Shown here: piece by piece, positions 25,822 through 34,621 of the stretch | Position numbering within the stretch: the stretch's first letter is position 1 | Layout of the letters: every line of letters starts with the position of its first letter | Source of the DNA: Oscillatoria sp. HE19RPO | Lineage (GTDB): Bacteria; Cyanobacteriota; Cyanobacteriia; Cyanobacteriales; Laspinemataceae | NCBI RefSeq assembly: GCF_024220515.1 | Contig: NZ_JAMXOT010000009.1 | Span: forward strand, 1-46,932 | Direction of reading: 5' to 3' | Length of the DNA stretch: 46,932 nucleotides | Position numbers and translations under genes: made by a program | Notes under the pieces: model-generated | Seen by the model: only the letters and a program-made list of their open reading frames with translations | What the model was told of the DNA's origin: nothing | The model's database searches: none

Positions 25822-28089
25822 TTATTGTGAATGGACTCGGTTTTCATCAGGTGCATAGTAGCTTTCATAGTAGTTATAGGAAGTCGGCAGATATTGTTTA
25901 ACGCCATTGGCGACTAGGCCCAGGACTGGGGTGCGAGACATTTTTAATCCATCAAAAACGTCTCGTAAAATAGCCCGATCGCTTTGACCGATGCCGATAA
26001 CCATGACTAACCCATCGGTATGAGGCGCTAAAAACTTCGCATCGGAGATTGCCCCTAATGGAGGCGTATCAAAAATCACTAAATCAAAATTCGTTTTAAA
26101 CTCCTCAATTAATTGTTTCATGCGTTGAGACGAAAGTAGGCGCGCTGGATCTGGTGGAATTTGTCCTGCCGTTAAAACATATAAGTTCTGATTAAGTGCC
26201 GACTGCTGAATGCTGTCCTGAGCATTGAGTGAATCGGTGGAAATCAAATTGCTTAACCCCCAGACGTTGGGTATATCCATACGGCGATCAATTTGAGGAC
26301 GGCGCAAATCTGCATCCACTAATAACACCCGATTTCCCATTGCTGATGCAGCTTCAGCCAGTTTCATTGAGATTGTAGTCTTTCCTTCCGCAGGTAAGGC
26401 AGAGCTAATAACGATGGACTTGAGGGGTCGATCCGGACTCATAAAATAGAGGTCGGCATGGAGAGAACGGAAGGCTTCAAAAAACCGAGAAAATAGATAG
26501 CCTCCGGATGATTGAATTGGGTTTTCTCCATCGGATACACTGAGGTCTTCTTTGAGGTCTTTTTCAAACGGAATGGTTCCTAGTATGGGGAAGCCTATAT
26601 AATCTTTGATGTCTTCAACAGAATGAAATTTTGTATCCAGTTTTTCTGCCAATAAAGCAGCAGCTATTCCTGCCATTAATCCGACAATTACACCCAGGAT
26701 TAAACTCCGAGACAAGTTGGGAGAAATGGGAATAGTGCCCACTTCAGGTTGAGAAATCAGTTGCCAGGGCATGGCTTTTTGGGCCGATTCAATTTGAAGA
26801 TTTTCTCGGACTGCTAAAAATCGATTTAAACTTTCCGTTCCTAATTCCAGTTCTCGCTGTAAGTCTGTGTATTGACGCATTAACGTCGCTTGTTCTTGCA
26901 TTTGCTGTTGCACAATCGTTTCGGCTTGAGCGATCGCCCATTGTCTCGCCCGAGTCATTTCCATCAAATTGACCGTTTCTATCAGCTTTCCAGTCAAATC
27001 GCTCCGCAGTGAGTTAGGAGTGGATAAGCCGCGAATATCTCCCCGAATTTGAGAAACGTTGGGTCCAAGAACTACTAGAGCCTCCTCCTGCAATAAAGGT
27101 AATAAACTATTCCGTTCATCAATCAAAGCTTGCATGGCGGGACTTTGCACCGTAAACCGAGTAGACTCTTGCGCCAGTTTTGCTTCGATTTCATGAAACC
27201 GATTCAACAAATCTTGATAGCGCGGTGAATCACTGAGTGAGGTGGCTAACATCGCTTGTTCTAATTCCAACCCTAACTGCCCTCTTAATTTTCCGTAGAG
27301 GGCTTGCGCTTGCACGAGCTGAGATTCAGTCTCTTGTCTTTCTTGAACCAAACTTCCAATCTGCTGAGATAAAATCTGTCCGCTTTGTTCCGGGTCGATT
27401 AGGTTATAATGCTGGCGAAATTCTTCTAAGTATTCTTGAAGGGTATCGACTCTCTGTTGCAGCCGAGGCAACTGGGTTTCTACAAACTCCAAGCCTTGAC
27501 GTAAGGTTGTTTGCTGCTCCATTTCAGAATAATGAATGTAGCCCGTTGCCAACTCTTTTAAGATCAGTTTAATTTTTTCGGGATCCGTGTCTTGATAGCG
27601 AATATCTAATATTTTTGTTAACTTCCGTCTTTGGATGCTTAAATTAGCGAGAAATTCGCTAAACTCAACTTCCGGATAATTTTGTTGAATATTGTTGAAA
27701 ACAGGCTGGATAACTGGACCACTTAAAAGCACTTCAATTTGAGTTTCATAATCTAAGCTTTCTCCTTGTCCACTATTTCGAGTTAGAGCTTGATTAAGTT
27801 GTTCAAGGTTGTCCTGCCCTTTAATCGGTTCAACTAACAATCTAAAATTTCCTTCATAAATCGGAGTTTGGGTCAAGACCTTCACCAAAACGCCACAAGC
27901 TACAGCAATGCTGACTCCGGCAAACACAAAAATCCGGCGACGGGCAACGGAGATCAGATGTCGAAGATTTAGGGCATCAGCATCATCATTGAGCGGCGGT
28001 AATATCGGTGGAGGTAAAGGAGTTTGACCGGAAGGAGATGGCCCATTCAACTGCGGAAAGAAAGGTGGAGAGTTACCATCGATATCCAT
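25822..28089 (-). CDS. Polysaccharide co-polymerase and bacterial tyrosine autokinase (Wzc-like)
   Basis: This is a fused chain-length regulator and BY-kinase of about 755 residues. A Pro-rich N-terminus precedes membrane helix 1 (about 55-75). A long periplasmic coiled-coil Wzz-type domain follows, then helix 2 near residue 470 (GVIVGLMAGIAAALLAEKL). The cytoplasmic kinase has Walker A ALPAEGKTT (about 564-572), Walker A' VLLVDADLRRP (about 588-598), Walker B DLVIFDTPP (about 669-677) and a C-terminal tyrosine cluster, QYLPTSYNYYESYY. Autophosphorylation of that tail controls oligomer state and polymer length in known systems. I prefer ATG at 28089; a TTG at 28125 is also in frame. Confidence 0.93.
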   Translation of the reverse strand: MDIDGNSPPFFPQLNGPSPSGQTPLPPPILPPLNDDADALNLRHLISVARRRIFVFAGVSIAVACGVLVKVLTQTPIYEGNFRLLVEPIKGQDNLEQLNQALTRNSGQGESLDYETQIEVLLSGPVIQPVFNNIQQNYPEVEFSEFLANLSIQRRKLTKILDIRYQDTDPEKIKLILKELATGYIHYSEMEQQTTLRQGLEFVETQLPRLQQRVDTLQEYLEEFRQHYNLIDPEQSGQILSQQIGSLVQERQETESQLVQAQALYGKLRGQLGLELEQAMLATSLSDSPRYQDLLNRFHEIEAKLAQESTRFTVQSPAMQALIDERNSLLPLLQEEALVVLGPNVSQIRGDIRGLSTPNSLRSDLTGKLIETVNLMEMTRARQWAIAQAETIVQQQMQEQATLMRQYTDLQRELELGTESLNRFLAVRENLQIESAQKAMPWQLISQPEVGTIPISPNLSRSLILGVIVGLMAGIAAALLAEKLDTKFHSVEDIKDYIGFPILGTIPFEKDLKEDLSVSDGENPIQSSGGYLFSRFFEAFRSLHADLYFMSPDRPLKSIVISSALPAEGKTTISMKLAEAASAMGNRVLLVDADLRRPQIDRRMDIPNVWGLSNLISTDSLNAQDSIQQSALNQNLYVLTAGQIPPDPARLLSSQRMKQLIEEFKTNFDLVIFDTPPLGAISDAKFLAPHTDGLVMVIGIGQSDRAILRDVFDGLKMSRTPVLGLVANGVKQYLPTSYNYYESYYAPDENRVHSQ

Positions 28090-28209
28090 GATTTCAACGT
28101 CAGGAATAACTAAAAGAGTGAGCAACGGAAGATTTTTTGATTTTTATCAGCGATCCATCATTGGAAATCCCCCAAATCCCTAACCTCTGGGTTAGAGATG
28201 GGTGGTATT

Positions 28210-28872
28210 TTACTGGTAGCTTTCTTCGTTATCAAAGGGACAGTCCAAATTCCCGCCCACTTGAATAATAAAATCATCAAAATCCTGGTCCTCTAATTCT
28301 GGATCAACTAATAACGAACCTGTGTCATCCCAGTATAAGGCCACTCCTCCGGTTCCCAGAGTAGAAAAGTCTCCTTCAAATCTGAGCTGCTTATTTTCCC
28401 CGGGATTTTGACTATTCATCGAATAGAGAATTCCCGCAGGACGACCATTTAAAGTAGATTCTAGGTAAAACATATAAGGGGTGTTGGCCTGGAATTGAAA
28501 GGCTACTAAGGGTTGAGGAACGGTGTTGCCTGGAGTTCCTCTAAAATCATTGCTGATCCCTTGGCGAGCGTTATCCTGGTATGTAGATTCCGCTTCAACA
28601 CTTTGTACCCTATCGGCAGGTTTGACTTCGACCAGGAGAGGGGTTTTCTCTCCGGTTTGTAAATTCACGACGCCAAAGGTTGATTGATAAGCGCCGTTGG
28701 ATTCGATAAATTCAAACTCGACAATGGTCTCTGCGTCAAACAGGATGCTCCGATTATCAAATAGATTTTCACCCGTTGCTTTGACTGATATGGGATTGAG
28801 TAAAACAAGGGCGGACAAAGAAGCAACTGCCCCTAAGAACAGGCTGGTTCTGAACCCGATTTCACCTAGCAT
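28210..28872 (-). CDS. Exported protein with DUF4114-like C-terminus
   Basis: This protein of about 220 residues begins with a signal-like helix (FLGAVASLSALVLLNPISVKA) and has a beta-rich body. Its end, YWDDTGSLLVDPELEDQDFDDF, contains the Asp-rich DFDD motif typical of DUF4114 domains found in extracellular and calcium-binding proteins. The function is unknown. The ATG at 28872 has AAGGAA 7 nt upstream and is chosen over a TTG at 28896. It follows the small exported protein by 17 bp and precedes the autokinase gene by 120 bp, so it belongs to the three-gene group at the head of the polysaccharide locus. Confidence 0.75.
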   Translation of the reverse strand: MLGEIGFRTSLFLGAVASLSALVLLNPISVKATGENLFDNRSILFDAETIVEFEFIESNGAYQSTFGVVNLQTGEKTPLLVEVKPADRVQSVEAESTYQDNARQGISNDFRGTPGNTVPQPLVAFQFQANTPYMFYLESTLNGRPAGILYSMNSQNPGENKQLRFEGDFSTLGTGGVALYWDDTGSLLVDPELEDQDFDDFIIQVGGNLDCPFDNEESYQ

Positions 28873-28889
28873 AGCACAGTTCCTTTTTA

Positions 28890-29309
28890 CTACCAAGTTC
28901 TTAAATTCTGAAGTGCCTTAAGTCGTTCTTCTTCAGGAATGTCAAGAAGACTTAAGAATGTTTTCGTTTCTTCCAGTAATCGGTTGTATTGAGTACATTC
29001 GGCACTGATACAAATCCCTGAATTTTCTCGGGATATTCTGCTAAAGCGTCGGGGAAGATTTTCTGCTCTTTCTACTGAAGCCACACAAGCAGAATAAGCT
29101 TCTTGTAAAGCTTGATATAGCTCTTGTGCTTGAATTAAAGTTTGGGGGTCGAGTTGGCTTTCAATGTCAAAGATAGGGGCGGTATTGTTCCAACTATTCG
29201 TTCCGGTGCTATCTGACTGCTGTGGGGGATTTGCCAGAGCGCTGACAATCCAAAATACAGTTCCTACGGTAGATGCGACGATCGCCCCTTTGATTTTGAT
29301 GTTAACCAT
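28890..29309 (-). CDS. Small exported protein of unknown function
   Basis: This 139-residue protein has an N-terminal hydrophobic helix (IKGAIVASTVGTVFWIVSALA) ending in an Ala-x-Ala-like signal-peptidase site. The mature part is mostly helical with two nearby cysteines in GICISAECTQYN and one upstream in AYSACVASV, which could form a disulfide. I recognise no domain. The start is well supported by AAGGAG 8 nt before the ATG. It sits 24 bp after the barrel-protein gene and 17 bp before the DUF4114-like gene, so the three are almost certainly one operon. Confidence 0.75.
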   Translation of the reverse strand: MVNIKIKGAIVASTVGTVFWIVSALANPPQQSDSTGTNSWNNTAPIFDIESQLDPQTLIQAQELYQALQEAYSACVASVERAENLPRRFSRISRENSGICISAECTQYNRLLEETKTFLSLLDIPEEERLKALQNLRTW

Positions 29310-29333
29310 AACCACTGCTCCTTATTTCACTGC

Positions 29334-31031
29334 CTAAAATCTCCAGCCTAAACCTGCCCCTAAAACAAATCGGGGTCCATCCCCAGCCCCAGCTAAATCT
29401 CGCACCGCTGGGGTAATCACAAAGGGAATATTTTTAAAAGGGGCAATGGAAGCACCGACAGCTAAATCTTGTCCAGTCCATTCGGCAATCACACTGACGG
29501 GTTCTATGACTCGGACGGCCATACTTCCAAATACATTAATGCCATTGCGATCGTCTTCGAGGGCATCTTCGCTTTGGAATTGTCCATTTCCCACCCCAGC
29601 GGTAATGGCAATCCGACTTAACGGCGAAGAGAGGGATTGTTGGGTATGAATTATTTTTGTAACTGTCCCATAAAGTGAGTTTTCAAATCCATCATCTTCT
29701 CCCAGGAATAGAAACCCATTCCATCCGGCAGCGATCGCCCAATCATTGGCAAATTGACGATGGACTTTGACATTAAAGCCGCCGGTACCGATATCGCGAT
29801 TGTTCCCAAAGACACTGGCTACGGTATAGCTGAGTTCTACCCCAAGGAGATCCCGAGCATCGCCAAACCCAAAGCCAATGGCGACAGCTCCATCACTATT
29901 GTCAACAAAGCGGGTGCGAGATTGATAGGTCGCGGAAATATACCCGGTGTTGCGATCTGCGCCATATCCGGTGGGATTGAAGATACTCAGAGCGGGTGAG
30001 GCTTGGATACTAGGTTGAATTTCAGCGCTTTCTTGAAGTTGCTGTACCTGCTCTTGGATTACTTGAATTCCTCGGGGATCGGGTCGATAGAAAGGGGTTG
30101 GGTTGGCCGATCGCCCGGGGGGGGAATTACTTGGGGATTGGACGAGTGCGATCGCCGGTGCAGGATTATTCGCTTCCCCTGAGTCGATGGGTAATAAATC
30201 TCTCGCACTTCCTAGTCTTGCAGAATCGCTCTCTTGAACCACCTGGGGAACCTGAATCGGAATCGATTCGGTCGCGATCGCCACAGCGTTTACGGGAGAG
30301 GGCGGAATTTGCGGAAGTGCTAACTCCTGATCCCGGTCCGATTGAACAACCGGTGGAATCTCAATCCGGGGTTGAATCCATTTCGGGGTGGAGGGAACTG
30401 CGAGGATTTCAGAGAAGGAATTGTCTGGATGTTCTTGGACTGACACCCAACTTATAGGTTGGTCGCGACTCACATTTTCTACTTTAACTCTGGGCTGTTC
30501 CCTAATTTCTGTAACCACAGGGGTGACAGGTGCAGGTCTGGGAGAAACTCTTCGCTCCTGTATTGCCACTGATGCTCTGGGTGGCGGTGAATACCTAGGG
30601 ACGGAACCTTGCTCGCGCAAAGGCTGAGACGCTATTTCATCGCGATCTGCAAGATTTGCCCAAGGAGAAGCGGCGCTAAACTCAGGAATGAACAAGGGAG
30701 ACCGTTTCGGGCCTTCTAAACGCAGTTCCCGAACAGTTTCCGCTTCTGGAGGCAGGGGTTGGCCCTCAGATGGTTCAACTCTTGCGATCGCCGTGGATGC
30801 GATCGGATATGAGTCAATCTCCGAGAAATTTTCTGGAGCGGAAGGGGTAATTTCAGTGGTTGGTGTTTCTACAAAATTTGCATCTTCAGCCTCTTGTGTC
30901 CTGGGTATTTCATCCGGTTTCAAACTCAGAGCGAGGTTCGCATTAGCGCGATCAGCACTTTCAGTATTAGACATTGAAGTTGCCAAAAACCCAACTGTAA
31001 ATAATGAAGCCGTTGCTAGTACAAGTCTCAT
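29334..31031 (-). CDS. Outer-membrane beta-barrel protein with long Pro/Glu-rich linker
   Basis: This 565-residue protein has a signal-type N-terminus (RLVLATASLFTVGFLATSMS). About 310 residues of Pro-, Glu-, Ser- and Gln-rich sequence follow, likely disordered. From roughly residue 345 comes a domain of alternating strands, with ISATYQSRTRF, AVAIGFGFGD and WAIAAGWNGFLFLGED. It ends in an aromatic residue, LGAGLGWRF, the classical C-terminal signal of outer-membrane barrels. It may span the periplasm through the linker. It heads the operon leading into the tyrosine autokinase and polysaccharide genes, where a Wza-type exporter would normally be expected; no such gene is present. A role in polymer export or anchoring is a guess from position. 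Confidence 0.75.
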   Translation of the reverse strand: MRLVLATASLFTVGFLATSMSNTESADRANANLALSLKPDEIPRTQEAEDANFVETPTTEITPSAPENFSEIDSYPIASTAIARVEPSEGQPLPPEAETVRELRLEGPKRSPLFIPEFSAASPWANLADRDEIASQPLREQGSVPRYSPPPRASVAIQERRVSPRPAPVTPVVTEIREQPRVKVENVSRDQPISWVSVQEHPDNSFSEILAVPSTPKWIQPRIEIPPVVQSDRDQELALPQIPPSPVNAVAIATESIPIQVPQVVQESDSARLGSARDLLPIDSGEANNPAPAIALVQSPSNSPPGRSANPTPFYRPDPRGIQVIQEQVQQLQESAEIQPSIQASPALSIFNPTGYGADRNTGYISATYQSRTRFVDNSDGAVAIGFGFGDARDLLGVELSYTVASVFGNNRDIGTGGFNVKVHRQFANDWAIAAGWNGFLFLGEDDGFENSLYGTVTKIIHTQQSLSSPLSRIAITAGVGNGQFQSEDALEDDRNGINVFGSMAVRVIEPVSVIAEWTGQDLAVGASIAPFKNIPFVITPAVRDLAGAGDGPRFVLGAGLGWRF

Positions 31032-31085
31032 AATATCAATGGTTCTGTTAAGTGGAGATAACTATATAGACGCATGAAATACCCG

Positions 31086-31117
31086 ATAAATAAAAGACGA
31101 CAACCCAGACTCGTCTT
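31086..31117 (-). terminator. Terminator-like hairpin in the leader of the barrel-protein gene
   Basis: On the minus strand AAGACGA, a 10-nt loop and TCGTCTT are followed by TTATTTAT. It lies between parB and the barrel gene, so it could end parB transcripts or act as an attenuator in the leader of the polysaccharide operon. The stem is only 7 bp. Confidence 0.45.
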
Positions 31118-31472
31118 CAATGCTGCTCTTTGTTCCGAGTTTAATTATTGACTCATACAGGGTAGAGTCCCTAACTCCGGAAATGTTCCAAGTCAATTAA
31201 AAATAATTATTTTTTTTACTTTTTTGAAATTTTATTCATTTAAATCTTCTGGAAAGAAAATTGATTGTGCATTGAAAAATCCGCAGGGCTTATTCTCTCG
31301 TCAAATATAAACCCCTAAAAATTAACTACATATACTTTGGCTGCAAAATAAATCTATGGCCTATATTGGTTATTGTTCCATAATTATTCTAAACAAGTAA
31401 ATATTTTAAAGCCCAGCAAGACGCACATTATCTTGGCCAAGATGCTACAACAAGAGACAGCTTCCGTCTAAT

Positions 31473-31511
31473 AGAAACGCGACAGAAAATTAAATTTCCT
31501 GTCCCGTTTCT
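31473..31511. repeat. Long imperfect inverted repeat after parB
   Basis: AGAAACGCGACAGAAAATT (31473-31491) pairs with AATTTCCTGTCCCGTTTCT (31493-31511) at 17 of 19 positions. It lies 32 bp past the parB stop, without a T-tract in either direction. Its outer arms AGAAAC/GTTTCT resemble the palindrome family at 41267-41290. Confidence 0.65.
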
Positions 31512-31542
31512 CTGAAAATTTACGAAAATACCCTCAAGATTA

Positions 31543-32427
31543 TTATTGATATTCCTCAGATAACAAAAGAGTCAGTTTTTTGAATAACTCTTCTATTTCA
31601 GCGCGTTTATCGGGATTGTTCCAAGCCTTAAAGCGGCTGAAGCGTTTAGAAATCTTGTTGATTTCCGTTTGTAACTGGTCTTTTTCTTTAGGGGTTTTCT
31701 TTTTTTTAACTATTTTTTGCACTTGTCGCAGGGAGAGGGACTGGGCGATCGTTGCTTCTAGGAGTGCCACCCGTTCCTCCTCAGACTCCAACTTAGCAAT
31801 TTCCTTGGCTTTTGTGTATTCAATGCGTCCCTGTCGTAAAGCTTCAAGAATTTCCGGAGACAGTTTAAGCAGAGGAAGCCGATGAGTTCTAAAGGCTTCA
31901 GTAGAGAGTCTGCCAATACTTTGAAAAACGGCTTCAATCACTTGCTGATCTTCCTGGCGGACAGCGCTGTCCGCCAGTCCTCTTTTCGCTTTAGCCATTT
32001 GATTCAGTAAAGATATTACTGATTGTCTGTCCGTTTCTAGCTTAAGTTCCAGTAGTTGCAAAATCCCCTCTGTTTCTTCCATCGGGTTCAAATCTTCCCG
32101 TTGCAAGTTTTCCATTAAGGCGTACTGGACAACTTCTAAGTCGCTGAGTGTTTGGATCACAACGGGCACTTCACTGAGTCCGGCTGCTTTGGCTGCTTTA
32201 TATCGGCGTTCCCCCGCTACTAATTCATAACGGCTTTCTCCGATAGGCCGCACGATAATCGGATGGAGCACTCCATGTTGTTTGACACTCTTGGTCAGTT
32301 CCGCCATTGCAGTTTCATCGAAATAGCTTCGGGGTTGGAACTGCGAACGGGAAAGTTGGCTAATTTTAAGTTTTTCAGAAGCAGAGCAATTTTGAGGAGA
32401 AAGATATGGAATATTTTGTTGTTCCAT
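31543..32427 (-). CDS. ParB/RepB-family partition protein homologue
   Basis: This protein of about 294 residues has the ParB N-terminal CTPase/nuclease-like domain: FQPRSYFDETAMAELTKSVKQHGVLHPIIVRPI, then ELVAGERRYKAAKAAGL with the GERR motif, then ALMENLQREDLNPMEE. A central helix-turn-helix-like region follows, and a Lys-rich C-terminus (KIVKKKKTPKEKDQLQ). Such proteins usually partner a ParA ATPase in plasmid or chromosome partition, but no parA lies beside it and no parS-like site was seen. It may be a remnant of an integrated plasmid or an orphan regulator. The ATG at 32427 is preferred to a TTG at 32463; neither has a strong ribosome-binding site. Confidence 0.88.
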   Translation of the reverse strand: MEQQNIPYLSPQNCSASEKLKISQLSRSQFQPRSYFDETAMAELTKSVKQHGVLHPIIVRPIGESRYELVAGERRYKAAKAAGLSEVPVVIQTLSDLEVVQYALMENLQREDLNPMEETEGILQLLELKLETDRQSVISLLNQMAKAKRGLADSAVRQEDQQVIEAVFQSIGRLSTEAFRTHRLPLLKLSPEILEALRQGRIEYTKAKEIAKLESEEERVALLEATIAQSLSLRQVQKIVKKKKTPKEKDQLQTEINKISKRFSRFKAWNNPDKRAEIEELFKKLTLLLSEEYQ

Positions 32428-32535
32428 TTGATTGTTACAAATTGATTGGAAATTGTTTAACAACGGTTGAGTCTATATGAATGATGATTCAAGGTACATC
32501 CTGCCAGTCGCTGTAAGAGTCAGCTAGAGTGGCTT

Positions 32536-32580
32536 GGCGACCCTCACTCTCACTGGGTGAGGGTTAGGGTGAGGGTCGCC
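32536..32580. repeat. GGCGACCCTCAC...GTGAGGGTCGCC inverted repeat
   Basis: A perfect 12-bp inverted repeat (32536-32547 and 32569-32580) with further internal GGGTGAGGGTTAGGGTGAGGG repetition, lying between parB and the first insertion sequence. It forms a very stable stem and resembles a small repetitive palindromic element. No T-tract follows. Confidence 0.7.
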
Positions 32581-32651
32581 CGGTCACGTAGATAAATACA
32601 ACATCTTTTCAGACTAGATCTCCCATAGTCCGGACAGTTTTAGAAAAACAA

Positions 32652-34326
32652 CTATATAGGGCTTGCTGAAAAAAAGCGAAACGCTGATGTTACAAGGCTT
32701 GTACAAGTATTGCCCGGACACAAAAGACAGGAAAAAGGGGTAAAATTGGAAATTGTTGTGCATCGGTGAAGGGAAAATGTATCGAAAATCACAAAAAGCC
32801 CTGGGGCCAGAAGGATCCTTTGAACTTCCCTTTGAGGGCCAGCTGTGTGAAGACAATCGTTGGATAGTTCGGTCGTTGCTAATTCCGGGAGTCTGAATTT
32901 GAGTCAGAATATGCCCAGAATTTTTCTGCAAGTATTGGGGGCACCAGCCAAATCTTTTAGGATGGCACTGGTTGCTTTAATTATCAAAGAAAAATTGGGT
33001 ATCAGTACAGCAGTTGAACAAATCCAAAAGAATCCTTATTTGCAGTATTTTGTTGGACGAAATAGCTATCAAAATGAAGCACCCTTTGACCCGTCAATGA
33101 TGGTTCATTTTAGGCAGAGAATTAGTTCGGATCTGCTTCAAAAAATTAATCGCCGAATTGTCCAAAAAAGTCTAGAATTCAATTGGGAGGACCCCAGCAC
33201 AAAAAAGTTAGAAGAAGCCGAAAAACCGCCAGGAAATAGAGGCTGGCTATTAATGGATGCAACGGTTGCCCCTGCCGATATCAAATACCCCACGGATGTG
33301 GATCTGTTAAATAAGCGCGAGAAAAACCACCGAACTGATCATAGATCTATTATATAAGTCCCTGAAGGATAATTTAGACAAAAAACCAAGAACTTACAGA
33401 AAAAAGGCTAGAAAAGATTATTTGAATTTTGCAAAAAAAAGGAAGTCTTCTGAAAAAAAAAGGAAAGAAGTCGTTAAAAAACAACTGCAATATATCAAAC
33501 GTAATTTGGGACATATTGACAAGCTAATTGAAAAAATAGCCAGCCTAGAACTATTAAGCAGAAGGCAATACAAGAATTTATTAGTCTCCGCAGAAATTTA
33601 TCGTCAACAGGATTTGATGTGGTCAAATAATCAAAAAAGAATCGACAATCGGATTGTCAGTTTAACACAACCTCATGTCCGTCCAATCGTCCGAGGTAAA
33701 GCAGGAAGTCCTACGGAATTCGGAGCGAAGTTATCAGTTAGTTGTGTAGAAGGGTATGTATTGCTTGAAAAATAAGAAAAGGAAAACTATAATGAAAGTG
33801 AAGATTTTATTAGTCAAGTAGAGGCGTATAAAGAATTGACGGGATTTTACCCGGAATCGGTTCACGCCGATAAAATTTATCGCACCCGAGTCAATAGAGC
33901 TTGGTGTAAAGAAAGAGGAATTAGACGAGCGCGGTCCGCCATTAGGGAGACCGCGAACCCAAGTTAGCCTTCAAGATAAAAAGCAAGCACAAGAAGACGA
34001 GGGCATTCGCAATGAAATTGAAGGGAAATTTGGACAGGGTAAAAGAAGATTCAGTCTGAATCTAGTCATGTCTAAACTATCTAAGACTTCGGAAACCTCT
34101 ATTAATCTTACGTTTTTAGTGCTCAACCTGGTAAAACTGCTCAGGCAGTTTTACTGTCTTTTTTTGTGTCAATTTTTCCAAACTCTTGTAATTTTATGCC
34201 GAAGCATTAATTTTAGCTATGAATTGAAGAATCGAAGTAAAGCCATGTTTATTGGTGGAGTCAGAGGGGCCTCTTGTTCATTTACCCCCCCTGCTTTTTA
34301 TAACTTTTTCAGCAAACCCTATATAG
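32652..34326 (+). mobile_element. Decayed IS5-like insertion sequence
   Basis: The element is bounded by terminal inverted repeats: CTATATAGGGCTTGCTGAAA from 32652 on the left and its complement ending at 34326 on the right, 22 bp with one mismatch. The length is about 1.7 kb. The palindromic TATATA at each end could be part of the repeat or a target duplication. Inside is one transposase gene broken by several frameshifts. Between this element and the next lie about 290 bp (34327-34612) with no gene. Confidence 0.85.
32777..34200 (+). pseudogene. IS5-type transposase, multiply frameshifted
   Basis: The remains of one transposase can be followed through several frames. MYRKSQKALGPEGSFELPFE starts at 32777 and stops after LLIPGV. 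ESEFESEYAQNFSASIG continues in the next frame from 32889. APAKSFRMALVALIIKEKLG, DPSMMVHFRQRIS and LLMDATVAPADIKYPTD follow in a third frame to about 33315. Then TTELIIDLLYKSL, KPRTYRKKARKDY and RPIVRGKAGSPTEFGAKLSV in a fourth segment stop at 33775. C-terminal pieces (GFYPESVHADKIYRT, EGKFGQGKRRFSLNLVMSKL) come after more shifts. The order matches the DUF772-containing IS5 transposases with a DDE core. At least four frame changes make it inactive. Confidence 0.9.
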
Positions 34327-34621
34327 CGCGTCTTGCTTGCCGTTTGTCACTGGAGCCCAGTTGCGCCCCTCATCTGTGTGTCATGTGTCAACTCAAACTG
34401 GCGGCATCGCTTCGCTTTAGACTTCGCGGGCCTACTTCTTCATATGGAGCTTCGCTAGGTTACTAATGATTGAGAGATTTTATCCATAAGTGAGAAGCTG
34501 TTTAATAAATTTTGGGGAAGAAATTTTTTTGTAGGTTTTTTCTATTATTTTTTGGATAAAAAATAAATTTACATGAAAGGTATAGATTGAGTTTTAAAAT
34601 CTGTGACTTTAATCAACCAGA

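Larger units (their letters stand above)
31032..31542. other. AT-rich intergenic region before the barrel-protein gene
   Basis: 511 bp without a convincing gene. It contains a terminator-like hairpin 62 nt upstream of the barrel gene (31094-31117) and a long imperfect inverted repeat (31473-31511). The middle, about 31190-31440, is AT-rich and is probably where the promoter of the polysaccharide operon lies; no specific promoter is claimed. Confidence 0.6.

Noticed and set aside
30688-31077. Plus-strand open frame of 129 codons opposite the barrel-protein gene
   Set aside because: It mirrors the biased codon use of the Pro/Glu-rich linker on the other strand and has no independent support.
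31032-32640. parS site next to the ParB-like gene
   Set aside because: I saw no sequence resembling the chromosomal parS consensus TGTTNCACGTGAAACA; the nearby inverted repeats are unrelated to it.
34068-34466. 132-residue plus-strand protein
   Set aside because: Its N-terminal part is the frameshifted C-terminus of the IS5-like transposase and the rest reads through the IS end into flanking DNA.
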